64,000 bases of DNA from Lachnospiraceae bacterium (GCA_017482485.1 JAFUMV010000026.1:1-64000), one strand, 5' to 3'. Shown: positions 27,413-36,784, numbered from the stretch's first letter. Notes: generated by a model from the sequence alone, not told the origin. Translations and numbers: made by a program.

Positions 27413-28054
27413 TCAGCAGGCAGCTTTACAAAGCTCTGCCGCTGCGGACGCAGCGCTTGCCGCATCGGAAGTATACACATCTGCGCCGATCTGTTCACAG
27501 AAACCTGCTGTGACAGGGGCACCACCGACCATGATTTTTACTTTGTCACGAATTCCCGCTTTCTGAGCTGCTTTAACAACTTCACCCATGACAGGCATGG
27601 TAGTTGTAAGGAGCGCTGAGCAGCAGATAATCTGACAATTTTCCTTCATTGCGGTTTCTACATATTTTTCAGGTGCCACGTCAGTGCCCAGGTCGATGAC
27701 TTCCAGTCCTTTTCCTTCCATCATCATTTTCACCAGATTCTTTCCGATGTCATGCAGATCGCCCTTTACGGTGCCGATACACACTTTTCCTTTGGATACA
27801 TTACCTACCCGTGCAAGCAGAGGCTTTAATAAAGCAGCCCCCATATTCATCGCCCTTGCAGCCACCAGCACTTCCGGTACAAACACCTGATTGTTCTTAA
27901 ATTTCTCTCCCACAATGTTCATACCGTCAAGCAGCCCCTTTTCCAGAATTTCCTCCGCCGGGATCTGAGCGTCAATGGCCTGCTGTACCAGTTCCTTCAC
28001 ATTTTTTGCTTTTCCTTTCTGCAAGTTTTCAGAGATCTCAAATAAAATTTCCAT
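27413..28054 (-). CDS. Corrinoid (B12-binding) methyltransferase carrier protein
   Basis: A 213-residue carrier with a four-helix cap (residues 1-85) and a cobalamin-binding Rossmann-like domain. The lower-ligand motif is GDLHDIGKN, with H101 expected to coordinate cobalt. The ICCSALLTTT and IMVGGAPVT segments complete the S-L and GG signature. Such proteins take a methyl group from a substrate methyltransferase and pass it to a second one. AAGGAG precedes the ATG. It heads the trio with DUF2284 and the UroD-like protein. No cobalamin riboswitch fits in the 61-bp gap upstream, so expression probably follows the operon. Confidence 0.93.
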   Translation of the reverse strand: MEILFEISENLQKGKAKNVKELVQQAIDAQIPAEEILEKGLLDGMNIVGEKFKNNQVFVPEVLVAARAMNMGAALLKPLLARVGNVSKGKVCIGTVKGDLHDIGKNLVKMMMEGKGLEVIDLGTDVAPEKYVETAMKENCQIICCSALLTTTMPVMGEVVKAAQKAGIRDKVKIMVGGAPVTAGFCEQIGADVYTSDAASAASAAAELCKAAC

Positions 28055-28115
28055 ATCCCTTCTCCTTCTTGTATGACTTCTACCAGTTCTGTCTGGCGTA
28101 CAAAATTGATGATAT

Positions 28116-30461
28116 TCAGTCTCTTCTTATCGTATATGGTGTGGATTTCGTGATCACTCTGACCTTCACTTCCGGCCCTTCTTCACCGCCAAAGGAACAT
28201 CCGAAGCTTAAAGGCGCAATTCCATTCACCACCGGGCAGCTGCCGGTATATTCCGCCTTGGACAGTCTGTGATAATTTCTGTCCGTCACATAAGCCTCTT
28301 TTCCGTCAAAGAGCAGATACTGACCGCCTTTCACCACAGCGTCAAATTTGATCATTCCCTTCTTCGTATAGAATCTGGGGTTCTCAATATAACCGTACCC
28401 ATCCACCTTCATGCGGAAAACAAGCGCCTGCTCTTCAAAGGGATTCTCAAAGCTCCAGTCCGAGCCGCCGGGCTGTCCGGGCTGCAGTTCCAGAAGATCG
28501 CAGACAAAGGGCTTGCTGATCGCCATCGGATAAAGTTCAAAGGTGCAGTCATCGATTTTTTCCAGATGCCATTCCGTTTCCGGCTTTTTGAGCCGCTCTT
28601 TGAGTTCATCGCTGAACCTGTTTTCAAACCGGAGAATTTCCCAGTTTTTGATGGCTTCCAAAATTTCCCCTGTCGTTGCCAGACCGTCCAGTGTATTTTC
28701 CGATGCGGAAAGAGAAAATCCGGCATCGAACCCGGCGGCTTCCGACAGGGCCCATTCCATGTCCATCAGCGTGCTGGCTTCAAACCTGCGGTTCGCTTTC
28801 CGGATCAAAAACCAGCCCAGCATTGCGGGAAACAGATTCTTTTTGAAAAATGCCTGATTCCGCATTCTTCCTTCCACCTGTCCCACGCGCATCTCTTCGC
28901 CCCAGGGCTCTCCCCAGTTCATTCTCGTGTTCATATGCCACAGGAAATGATGCAGTCTGGAAGCATCGTTGAGCACCAGATGATCGAACTTTTCATAGCA
29001 TCTGGAGGCAAAACGGTTGTCCGCATATTCGCCTTCTCCGGTCCATTCGCAGCCTTCCTGTCCGTCAAAGGAAATCTGCTTTAATCCGGTCTTATTGAAC
29101 AGTTCCGCGATTCTGTCTACGAACGCATCCTGCAGTTCGATATCGGGAAAAAGTGTCTCATAAGGATAATCAATCAGTCTATGTACATCGCTGCCGGCTG
29201 CATGATACGCTTTCACAGTACCAAAGGCACCTCTGGTACAGCCCTTCAAAATCACGCTGCTGTTATCAGCCAGGGCTTCCACCTCCGCATACTGCAGCAG
29301 CTCATCCTCTATCCGAAAACAGTTCAACGTCGCCGGATATTCAAACCCTGCAAGGCGATCCACTGTGATTTCTGTCTGTTCAGCTGTGATATCACCGATC
29401 AGCCGTACAGGCAACATCGCTTTCAGCCGCTTATCCGGCACCGGTGCCACATAGGCATCATTGGTCTTTGTAAAATTGGTCAGCGTGTGCAGTCCCACTT
29501 TTACTCCATGCGCTTCCGCATCATCAATGCATTCTTTCAAAGAAGCATCTCCATCGGGAAACTGCTCTTTTCTCAGCTCAAAATGTCCCCAGGTATCAAA
29601 CGGCTCCGGATGATACAGATAGGGAAAACCGCCCATTTTCGCATATTCGACCATCTTCTCGATATTGTGGGTTCCGAATTCTCCGATCAGATAGGAATTG
29701 ACCGCTTTTCTGGAGGTTTTGAGCCATTCTCCGTCCAGCATCGGATGGGGAAGTCCCTCACCGATTTCAATTTTTCCAATCGTTTCAAGCGCTAAGGGTC
29801 TGTCGCAGGCAAACAGGGCAAATTTCGTCCCTTTGATATCCGCATCGCCGCACTGCATTGCAGGTGCCGGAACACAGTCTTTTGCATACTGCACCGTTTT
29901 GATTCTGTCCCTCCTTCTGTTTTCACAGTACAGGTGCAGCACGCTGCCAAAGGGCATATCAAATGCGGTCGCCATTGTGTAATCAAAAGCACAGACAGTC
30001 ACCGCTGACGTCACATCGGGCTTTACATAGATCGCCTGGTCCATGAGTTCATAAGGAATTCCGGGCAATGTTTTGATGTTGAGTGCCTGAATTCCAATCG
30101 CCGCATCTTCTCCCTGCACCACGCCGACCACATCGCCCACCACGTCATTTAAAGTCGTGACAATCGGTCCGACTGTGAGAAAATCGAAATACTCCGGGCA
30201 CTGCGTTACCTCAAACACAGCATACTTCTCTTTTTGAGTAACCTGAACAGAAACAGTATGTTCCGTATTTTCAAAACAGTAAGTGAGGAGATTTCCGTCC
30301 TGCGTCACTTCCCGGATATCCACCGGTACGTTGTTTTTAAAAAGCCGTATGAGATATGAAATCTGTGATTTTGGAAATACTGACTTTTCACAGAAAGTGA
30401 TATCGGTAATCATACCTTTTTCTGACAGGTCTAATTTTGCCTTTCCAAATTTGATCTGCAT
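28116..30461 (-). CDS. Uncharacterised 781-residue protein, probable glycosidase fold
   Basis: I cannot place this protein in a named family. Residues 1-240 look like beta-sandwich (EHTVSVQVTQKEKYAVFEV). A barrel-like core follows, with HNIEKMVEYAKMGGFPYLYH, GVKVGLHTLTNF and LKQISFDGQEGCEWTGEGEY, where D and E clusters sit at strand ends as in retaining glycosidases. An inserted beta-rich segment (about 365-425) interrupts it. The C-terminal 150 residues are again beta-rich (GGSDWSFENPFEEQALVFRM). There is no signal peptide. It lies 61 bp upstream of the corrinoid gene on the same strand, so it may free the methylated compound that the methyl-transfer genes use. The reaction is unknown. Confidence 0.6.
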   Translation of the reverse strand: MQIKFGKAKLDLSEKGMITDITFCEKSVFPKSQISYLIRLFKNNVPVDIREVTQDGNLLTYCFENTEHTVSVQVTQKEKYAVFEVTQCPEYFDFLTVGPIVTTLNDVVGDVVGVVQGEDAAIGIQALNIKTLPGIPYELMDQAIYVKPDVTSAVTVCAFDYTMATAFDMPFGSVLHLYCENRRRDRIKTVQYAKDCVPAPAMQCGDADIKGTKFALFACDRPLALETIGKIEIGEGLPHPMLDGEWLKTSRKAVNSYLIGEFGTHNIEKMVEYAKMGGFPYLYHPEPFDTWGHFELRKEQFPDGDASLKECIDDAEAHGVKVGLHTLTNFTKTNDAYVAPVPDKRLKAMLPVRLIGDITAEQTEITVDRLAGFEYPATLNCFRIEDELLQYAEVEALADNSSVILKGCTRGAFGTVKAYHAAGSDVHRLIDYPYETLFPDIELQDAFVDRIAELFNKTGLKQISFDGQEGCEWTGEGEYADNRFASRCYEKFDHLVLNDASRLHHFLWHMNTRMNWGEPWGEEMRVGQVEGRMRNQAFFKKNLFPAMLGWFLIRKANRRFEASTLMDMEWALSEAAGFDAGFSLSASENTLDGLATTGEILEAIKNWEILRFENRFSDELKERLKKPETEWHLEKIDDCTFELYPMAISKPFVCDLLELQPGQPGGSDWSFENPFEEQALVFRMKVDGYGYIENPRFYTKKGMIKFDAVVKGGQYLLFDGKEAYVTDRNYHRLSKAEYTGSCPVVNGIAPLSFGCSFGGEEGPEVKVRVITKSTPYTIRRD

Positions 30462-30525
30462 AAAAATCCTCCACTAATTCAGAATACAGCGTAGGGCGCA
30501 CATGCGCGGGTTTGCTATACAAAGG

Positions 30526-30557
30526 AAAAGCAGCGTGGCAAATGCCACGCCACTTTT
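30526..30557 (-). terminator. Hairpin terminator after the ABC importer operon
   Basis: A perfect 8-bp stem (GCGTGGCA with TGCCACGC, loop AA) is extended by AAAAG pairing with CTTTT across a CA/CA internal loop. On the minus strand it lies about 37 bases after the binding-protein stop codon. It should limit read-through from the importer into the 781-residue gene. Confidence 0.7.
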
Positions 30558-30593
30558 CGGGGGTGTGAAAAATATTGAAGAAAAGTTAATAAC

Positions 30594-32252
30594 TTATTCG
30601 CCCTTAACAGCACCCTTTAATTCAAGGTATCTGTCAAGTCCCAGCTTATCCAGCTGTGCAAGATAGCCTTCCCAGTCAGCGTTGACATCAGCCTGACCTG
30701 CTATCCACTTCGCCTGACACTGAGTGATATAATCTGTAATTGCTGTTTCCAGTTCAGCAATTTCTTCTGTATTCTCCAGATCTACCCAGGTTGTAGGCAG
30801 AGTTTTCTCTGTCAGATTAGGTTCATATGCAGCATCACGAATTGCGCACGCATCATAGGGTTCCGGATTCTCTTTCACATCGAAATCTGCAGGAATATAC
30901 TTGGGCAGAGACTGCGGCCACATGTTGTTCCAGTCATACTTTTTCTGATCTTCTTCGGACAGTGTGGTAATATCGATCTTTGTATATGTACCGTCATCAT
31001 TCTTGGTGATTACCTTTTCATCACCGTTCTGAGACATTACGGAGTTCTTCTCTTCGAAGAAGTTATCCCACCAACGGCAGATGATTTCCGGATGTTCTGC
31101 ATTATCGGTAATAACTACCTGATTCTTGAATACAGTTGTTCCATAACTGTTTCTCAGCCATACAGGATTGTCAACGCCTTCACTCTTGAGCACCGGCAGA
31201 TACACAAAATCACGAACCTGTGAAACGTCTTCAGGGGTGGGATAAAAATCATCGGGGCCGTAGGACATGCAGACACCGTACAAATCCTGCATACCTTTTG
31301 CTTTCCATGTAGCGCTGTCCTGGGTGAACAGTTCCGGATCGATCAAACCTTCTGCATACAGGCTTGCCAGATATTCAATAGCCTTTCTGTATGCTTCGGT
31401 GGTAGCACCAAAGGTGAGCTGATCATCAACCATGGTAAATCCATTGTCCTCGATGGAGCAGCCGAACCAGCCTGCCAGATATCCAATATGTAAGTTTTCA
31501 GTAGAGCCGGAATACGGAATTTCATCGTTAGGATCACCGTTTCCATTAGCATCCTGTTCCTTAAATGCTCTCAACACTTCTCTGAGTTCTTCTGTGGTGG
31601 TGGGTATTTCCATGCCGACATTCTCCAGCCACTTGGTATTGATCCAAGGGCAGTAATCTACAGAAGGTGTCTCAATAACATAAGGAATGGAATAAATATG
31701 TCCGTCAGGAGCTGTCATAGTCTCTCTAACGCCTTCCAGTTCCAGAACTTCTGTAATCTTAGGACAATATAATTCAAAATATTCTTCCAACGGAACAAAG
31801 AGGCCCAAATCTACACCGTATGTCAGGATATCCTTTTCGCTCAGGATCCAACCGCCGATACAGTCTGCATAATCACCGGAGCCGAGTGCCAGAGAGTACT
31901 TTTCTGTAGCAATTTCATATGCATAAGACTGCAGATCAACCTTAACACCTGTCTCCGCTTCCAGAACAGGGAACATCAGTCTTTCCTCAGCCGGTGTATC
32001 ACCGCCGTCTACAAACAGAGAAAATGTATAAGCTCCCTCATCTACAATCGGAAGTCCCTCTGCATACATCAGATCGTCTACCTTTTCTCTTCCCGCTTCA
32101 GATGCAGATTCTGCCGCTCCCGCTGTGGTCTCAGCTGCTGCAGGCGCGTCTGTGTTCGTATCTGCAGTCTCAGCGCTGCTGCCGCATCCTGCGAGTGCGG
32201 AAACAGCCATTGCAGAAGCCAGCATTGCTGCCCAAAGTTTCTTGTTTTTCAT
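30594..32252 (-). CDS. ABC importer solute-binding lipoprotein
   Basis: A 552-residue lipoprotein. Residues 1-23 are a lipoprotein signal peptide with lipobox LAGC and lipid-anchored C23, followed by an Ala/Thr/Glu-rich linker. The rest is a two-lobed binding domain of the large oligosaccharide class (LipO/YtcQ-like): FPVLEAETGVKVDLQSYAYE, DYADCIGGWILSEKD, GHIYSIPYVIETPS. This class carries oligosaccharides in Firmicutes without a dedicated ATPase gene nearby. It is the only clearly exported protein in the glycosidase locus, so it defines what enters the cell. It is encoded last in the importer operon, after a 100-bp gap that includes two TTAAGCCGTT repeats near 32290-32316. Confidence 0.93.
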   Translation of the reverse strand: MKNKKLWAAMLASAMAVSALAGCGSSAETADTNTDAPAAAETTAGAAESASEAGREKVDDLMYAEGLPIVDEGAYTFSLFVDGGDTPAEERLMFPVLEAETGVKVDLQSYAYEIATEKYSLALGSGDYADCIGGWILSEKDILTYGVDLGLFVPLEEYFELYCPKITEVLELEGVRETMTAPDGHIYSIPYVIETPSVDYCPWINTKWLENVGMEIPTTTEELREVLRAFKEQDANGNGDPNDEIPYSGSTENLHIGYLAGWFGCSIEDNGFTMVDDQLTFGATTEAYRKAIEYLASLYAEGLIDPELFTQDSATWKAKGMQDLYGVCMSYGPDDFYPTPEDVSQVRDFVYLPVLKSEGVDNPVWLRNSYGTTVFKNQVVITDNAEHPEIICRWWDNFFEEKNSVMSQNGDEKVITKNDDGTYTKIDITTLSEEDQKKYDWNNMWPQSLPKYIPADFDVKENPEPYDACAIRDAAYEPNLTEKTLPTTWVDLENTEEIAELETAITDYITQCQAKWIAGQADVNADWEGYLAQLDKLGLDRYLELKGAVKGE

Positions 32253-32352
32253 ACCTTTTTTCCTCCTTTTTAGAGCTTTTCTCTATACTTAAGCCGTTAA
32301 AGCTTTAAGCCGTTTTCATTTACATCAAGCTACATGCCCTCTCATGAAACAC

Positions 32353-33267
32353 TCAGCCTTTCACAGAACCGATCATAACACCCTTTACAAAGTGCTTCTG
32401 AATGAACGGATACATTACCATGACCGGAATGCTGGAAATAATAATCAAAGAATACTTCATCAATTCCGTCAGCTGTCTCTTTTCTTCCAGCGCAGCCCTC
32501 GACGCCGCATCGTATGCCTGCTGATTCAGCTGCGCTTCATTCTGGATCAGGATTGTTCTCAGCACCAGCTGCAGCGGGAACTTCGTCTCATCCTGTATGT
32601 AAAGCAGAGCGCTGAAATAAGAATTCCAGTGTCCTACGCCATAATAGAGCACCATAATCGCCGTAATCGCACCGGACAGTGGAAGTGCAATGTTGAAAAA
32701 GAATCTTCCATGTCCGCAGCCGTCAATTTCAGCCGCTTCATACAATTCTTCCGAAATGTTCTGCTGAAAGAACGTTTTGGCAACGATCATATTGTAAACG
32801 CTCAGCGCACCCGGAATGATCAGGGACCACATGGTGTCCAGAAGTCCCGTCTTCTGCACCACCAGGTAAGTAGGAATCATTCCGCCTCCGATGAACATTG
32901 TTACCATATAAAACGCCATCGTTTGCTTTTTCAGGAAGAATTTATTTCTGGACAACGCATATGCCGTCGGCAATGTCACTGCCAGATTCACCAGCACACC
33001 GCAAACAGTGTAGAATATGGAGTTCATAAAACTTCTTATAATGCGGTCATCCTTGAATACTTCTTTGTATCCATTCAAATTGAAACCAACAGGATAAAAA
33101 ATAACTTTTCCGCCTGCAACCGCTCCAGGATCCGAAACGGAAGAAATGATGATAAAATAAAGCGGATACGCAACGACCAGGAATATCACTGTTAAAATGA
33201 CAAATATTACGGAATCAAAAATAACATCTTCTTTGGAACGCCTGATTTTTCTCTTTTTCTGTTCCAT
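32353..33267 (-). CDS. ABC importer permease, LplC/YtcP type
   Basis: A 304-residue inner-membrane permease with about six hydrophobic helices, the first near residues 17-40 (VIFVILTVIFLVVAYPLYFI). The EAA loop that contacts the ATPase is visible as EELYEAAEIDGCGHGRFFFNIALPL, and the C terminus is the typical PFIQKHFVKGVMIGSVKG. The gene starts 12 bp after the upstream permease, with TAAGGAG before the ATG. No ATP-binding subunit is encoded in the window, so a shared MsmX-like ATPase elsewhere is expected. Confidence 0.93.
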   Translation of the reverse strand: MEQKKRKIRRSKEDVIFDSVIFVILTVIFLVVAYPLYFIIISSVSDPGAVAGGKVIFYPVGFNLNGYKEVFKDDRIIRSFMNSIFYTVCGVLVNLAVTLPTAYALSRNKFFLKKQTMAFYMVTMFIGGGMIPTYLVVQKTGLLDTMWSLIIPGALSVYNMIVAKTFFQQNISEELYEAAEIDGCGHGRFFFNIALPLSGAITAIMVLYYGVGHWNSYFSALLYIQDETKFPLQLVLRTILIQNEAQLNQQAYDAASRAALEEKRQLTELMKYSLIIISSIPVMVMYPFIQKHFVKGVMIGSVKG

Positions 33268-33279
33268 CTCTTTCTCTCC

Positions 33280-34218
33280 TTACCACAGACTGTTACCGGA
33301 CATTTTGTCGGCAGCTTTGTTCACCAGAATCAATAAAATCGCATTGACAACAGAGTTAAACAAACCAATCGCACTCGAATAGGAAAGATTTCTGTCAAGC
33401 AAGCCCACCTGATATACATACGTTGAAATAACCTGTGAAACACCCTTATTCAGATCATTCTGCAAAAGGAATACCTTTTCAAATCCTACAGAAAGAATAC
33501 TTCCGCAGTTCATAATCAGTAAAATTGTAGCAGTAGGCATAATGCTCGGCAGATCGATATACCGGATCAGCTGCAGTTTGCTGGCGCCGTCACAGATCGC
33601 AGCTTCATGCAGCTCCGGACTGATTCCCGCCAACGCTGCAAAATAGATGACGGAAGACCATCCCATTCCCTGCCATACGCCGGACCATACATAAATGTGT
33701 CTCCACAGTTTCTCTTCTGCCATGAAATTAATCGCATCTCCGCCCAACGACTTAATAACATTGTTAACAATTCCGACAGAAGGCGAAAGGAACAGGATCA
33801 ACATACCGCACATAACTACAGTGGAAATGAAGTTCGGCGCATATGTAACTGTCTGAATCACTTTTCTGTATTTTTTATGCCGGAAAGAATTCAGCATCAG
33901 CGCCAGAATGATCGGAATCGGGAATCCCACCACCATAGAATACAGGCTCAGAATGAACGTATTCTTAATCGTCAGCAAAAAATACGGTGATTCAAAGAAA
34001 CGGATAAAATGTTTTAATCCTACCCATTCACTGCCTGTAAATCCCAGTCTGGGATTGTACTTTCTGAAGGCGATCTGCACACCGTACATCGGAATGTAGG
34101 TGTAGATGAAAGTGATGATTACGCCCGGCAGTATGAACAATACCAGGGAAAAATCACGTCTCAAAATCTGCAGAAAACTTTTTTTGTTTTGCGTCTGGAC
34201 TTTGTTTTCTTTTTTCAC
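33280..34218 (-). CDS. ABC importer permease, LplB/YteP type
   Basis: A 312-residue permease of the sugar-uptake class. The N-terminal helix is FSLVLFILPGVIITFIYTYI, then YGVQIAFRKYNPRLG typical of LplB-like proteins. The EAA loop is SPELHEAAICDGASKLQLI and the protein ends with the usual LVNKAADKMSGNSLW. The start is GTG at 34218, preceded by a very strong AAGGAGG. It is the first gene of the three-gene importer operon, whose control region lies at 34219-34480. Confidence 0.93.
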   Translation of the reverse strand: MKKENKVQTQNKKSFLQILRRDFSLVLFILPGVIITFIYTYIPMYGVQIAFRKYNPRLGFTGSEWVGLKHFIRFFESPYFLLTIKNTFILSLYSMVVGFPIPIILALMLNSFRHKKYRKVIQTVTYAPNFISTVVMCGMLILFLSPSVGIVNNVIKSLGGDAINFMAEEKLWRHIYVWSGVWQGMGWSSVIYFAALAGISPELHEAAICDGASKLQLIRYIDLPSIMPTATILLIMNCGSILSVGFEKVFLLQNDLNKGVSQVISTYVYQVGLLDRNLSYSSAIGLFNSVVNAILLILVNKAADKMSGNSLW

Positions 34219-34318
34219 AAGTAAACCTCCTTATTAACTTTTCTACCCCAACAAATTGTTTTCGCAAATTGTGATTCTTGCACTACAACTTTCAAATTTA
34301 CATTAACAATTTAGACAA

Positions 34319-34374
34319 ATTATACCAATTCATGTTAATCAATAGAATGTTCAAATCAGCATAATTCATGTCAA
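34319..34374 (-). promoter_or_regulatory. Control region of the ABC importer operon: extended -10 promoter and repeated half-sites
   Basis: The 349 bases between 34218 and 34568 hold no gene and are strongly AT-rich. On the minus strand TGGTATAAT (34327-34319) is an extended -10 element about 100 bases before the permease start; the -35 match is weak, so an activator is likely. The plus strand carries AATTCATGTTAA at 34327-34338 and AATTCATGTCAA at 34363-34374, direct repeats 36 bp apart, about three and a half helical turns. This spacing and the overlap with the -10 could suit an AraC-type regulator. The binding protein is unknown. Confidence 0.5.
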
Positions 34375-34481
34375 AAAATAACTTATACTATGCTAAAATC
34401 GTCATATCGCACATTGTTTTAACAAAAACTCGTACTTTTTGCAATGATAGCTGCAGCGATTTTAGTTAACATATGATAAGT

Positions 34482-34515
34482 TAGCCCCTGATAACCAATT
34501 GGTTATCAGGGGCTA
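34482..34515. terminator. 34-bp perfect palindrome between GH36 and importer operon
   Basis: The arms (TAGCCCCTGATAACC and its complement) meet at AATT, giving a perfect 34-bp palindrome. It lies 52 bases after the GH36 stop on the minus strand. It can form a long hairpin but is not followed by a good T run on either strand. A terminator separating GH36 from the importer promoter is the simplest reading; a dyad binding site is an alternative. Confidence 0.55.
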
Positions 34516-34567
34516 TTCCAATTTCCCTCTGCATAACTTTTGTAAATCTGCAGTTATTCTTTTCCTA

Positions 34568-36742
34568 TCAGACCTCTGTAAAATACAGTACACAGCTCTC
34601 CCCGGTTCCATGAGCAACACCGTTAAGAATCAGTCCTGCCTTCATAAGCAACGTTCCCGAATATATCTCACCTGTGGCTTCATTTCGATACTGCTTCTTC
34701 GGATCCAGGCCCTGTAGCTTTAAGATCACGTTGGCATAGGATTCAACACGCATGGTGACGAGCGTAACCATGAAGCGGTCTTTTTCTGCGGACACCATCT
34801 GCCACGCTGCACGATAAGGATTATCAAAGGGTGAAATCAAACGGTAAAGGTCTCCATAGTGAATCAGATCATAATATTTGTGGTAATTTTTAACTTGCTC
34901 CTTTACAATTTCAATCTCATGCTCCGTAAGGTTTCTGGGGTCAAGCTCATAGCCAAAGGTTCCCCACATGGCAACATTTCCTTTTGTCTCATATCCGGTA
35001 CGGGGATTGGCCGAAACATGAGCTCCCATTGTGGATGCCGGATAACACATGGAGGTTCCGAACTGAATATAAAGACGTTCAATCGGATCTGTGTTATCGC
35101 TTGTCCAGATCTGCGGAGAATAATAAAGCATGGCGGGATCAAAGCGTCCGCCGCCTCCGGAACAGTTTTCAAACAAAATATCCGGGAAAGTGGTAACCAG
35201 GCGATTCATGAGGTCATAGGTTCCCAGAATAAAGCGGTGGAAAAACTCTTTCTGCCGCTTAGCCGGAAGAATCGCAGAGCCTGCATCTGAGATATTCCGG
35301 TTAAAATCCCACTTCACATAATCAATTTTATTTTCGGAAAGCACTTTGTACATCTGCTTCCAGATGTTGTCTCTCACATCCTCTCGGGAAACGTCCAGTA
35401 CATACTGGCTGCGTCCGAGCATGGGTGTCCGCCCTTTTACGTGCACATGCCAGTCCGGATGGGCCCGGAACAGATCCGAGTCAGGAGAGATCATCTCCGG
35501 TTCATACCAGATGCCGAACTTTAAGCCTTCCTGATTGACCTGTTCAATCAGCGCGCTCAAACCTCCGGTCAGTTTTTTTTCATTGACAAACCAGTCTCCC
35601 AAAGAGCTGCTGTCATCGTTTCGCTTGCCGAACCACCCGTCATCCATAACCAGCATCTCAATGCCCAGTTCCTTCGCTGTTTTTGCAAAAGCGACCAGTT
35701 TTTCGGTATCAAAATCAAAAAATGCTGCCTCCCAGCTGTTGATCAGAAGAGGCCTCTTTTCCGTCTTCCAACGGCCCCTGATCAGATTTGAATTATAGAA
35801 GCGATGGAAAATACGGCTCATTTCGCCCAGGCCGTCCTCTGTAAATACCATCACCGCCTCCGGAGAATCAAAAGAATCCCCGGGCATAAGCGTCCAGCCA
35901 AAATCAACCGGATTGATGCCCATGATCAGTCTGGTGGTACCGTTGAAATCACACTCTGCAAGAGCGGAGAAATTTCCGGAATACACCAGATTAAAACCAT
36001 AAACGATACCGTGCTGTTCATCTACATTGTGTGCAGCCAGCGCCACAAAGGGATTCTGGCAATGCCCCGAAACGCCTCTCTTGCTTTCAATCCCCTGCAC
36101 TCCATGGGCCAGCGGACGGCGTTCTAAATTGCGTTCCTTATAATGGCGGCCATACAGTGATATCAGATCATAATCCATGCCGGGCAGATCCACGCACATG
36201 CTGAAAACCCGCTCGATTTCACAGCTGTAGGAAGATGTGTTTTCCACGCGCACCCGCCGCGTCATGACCCCACAATCAGAGAACACCGTATAATAAAGCG
36301 TGACCCGAACTTTGGTGACAGCATCTTCAGCGTAAATTTCAAGAGTATCTGCCTCGCTCTCATGGTTCACATAAGTAGAGGGCTGTCCGGGAATCTCCGG
36401 TTTTCCGGCATAGATTTTGTGCCCCACATAACGAATATCCGTCACACTGTTGCCATCCGCGTTGCGCACGGCAAGGGCGGAAATCCGAAAATCTCCGGTG
36501 CCGTTGCAGCCATATTCCATCGGAGCTGCATCCGGTGTAAAACCGCCGCCTACCGCCGGGTTTGTCGGACTGAATGACGCATTTGGGCGGCGGCACTGGC
36601 GCCCGTCAATAAAGCTCTCCGGAATCCAGGGGCCATAATAAAGGTTCAGAAGATAATTCTCTTCATATACCTGAATGATATAGCTCGATGTGGCAGTATC
36701 CAATTTAAATGTACGTTTTTGAGGGTCAAAGGCTATTGACAT
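34568..36742 (-). CDS. GH36 alpha-galactosidase
   Basis: A 724-residue enzyme of normal GH36 length with all three domains: N-terminal beta-supersandwich, catalytic barrel and C-terminal sheet. The nucleophile D479 is in VKWDFNR and the acid/base D549 is in WTSDNTD. MLVMDDGWFGKRNDD and FENCSGGGGRFDPAM are classic family signatures. It removes terminal alpha-galactose from oligosaccharides such as raffinose-type sugars, galactomannan fragments or galactosylated side chains. No signal peptide. It is encoded 42 bp after the GH116 gene and followed by a 34-bp palindrome, so it probably ends a transcript that runs from about 46,450. Confidence 0.95.
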   Translation of the reverse strand: MSIAFDPQKRTFKLDTATSSYIIQVYEENYLLNLYYGPWIPESFIDGRQCRRPNASFSPTNPAVGGGFTPDAAPMEYGCNGTGDFRISALAVRNADGNSVTDIRYVGHKIYAGKPEIPGQPSTYVNHESEADTLEIYAEDAVTKVRVTLYYTVFSDCGVMTRRVRVENTSSYSCEIERVFSMCVDLPGMDYDLISLYGRHYKERNLERRPLAHGVQGIESKRGVSGHCQNPFVALAAHNVDEQHGIVYGFNLVYSGNFSALAECDFNGTTRLIMGINPVDFGWTLMPGDSFDSPEAVMVFTEDGLGEMSRIFHRFYNSNLIRGRWKTEKRPLLINSWEAAFFDFDTEKLVAFAKTAKELGIEMLVMDDGWFGKRNDDSSSLGDWFVNEKKLTGGLSALIEQVNQEGLKFGIWYEPEMISPDSDLFRAHPDWHVHVKGRTPMLGRSQYVLDVSREDVRDNIWKQMYKVLSENKIDYVKWDFNRNISDAGSAILPAKRQKEFFHRFILGTYDLMNRLVTTFPDILFENCSGGGGRFDPAMLYYSPQIWTSDNTDPIERLYIQFGTSMCYPASTMGAHVSANPRTGYETKGNVAMWGTFGYELDPRNLTEHEIEIVKEQVKNYHKYYDLIHYGDLYRLISPFDNPYRAAWQMVSAEKDRFMVTLVTMRVESYANVILKLQGLDPKKQYRNEATGEIYSGTLLMKAGLILNGVAHGTGESCVLYFTEV

Positions 36743-36784
36743 AATTTTTTCTCCTTTTACGATCTGGTTCAGAATATATTTTAA

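Noticed and set aside
28055..28115. Possible cobalamin riboswitch before the corrinoid gene
   Set aside because: The gap is only 61 bases, far too short for the usual B12 riboswitch, and no B12-box-like sequence is visible.
30594..34218. A dedicated ATPase gene of the importer
   Set aside because: No Walker A or LSGGQ-bearing protein is encoded in or near the importer. Importers of this type commonly share an ATPase encoded elsewhere.
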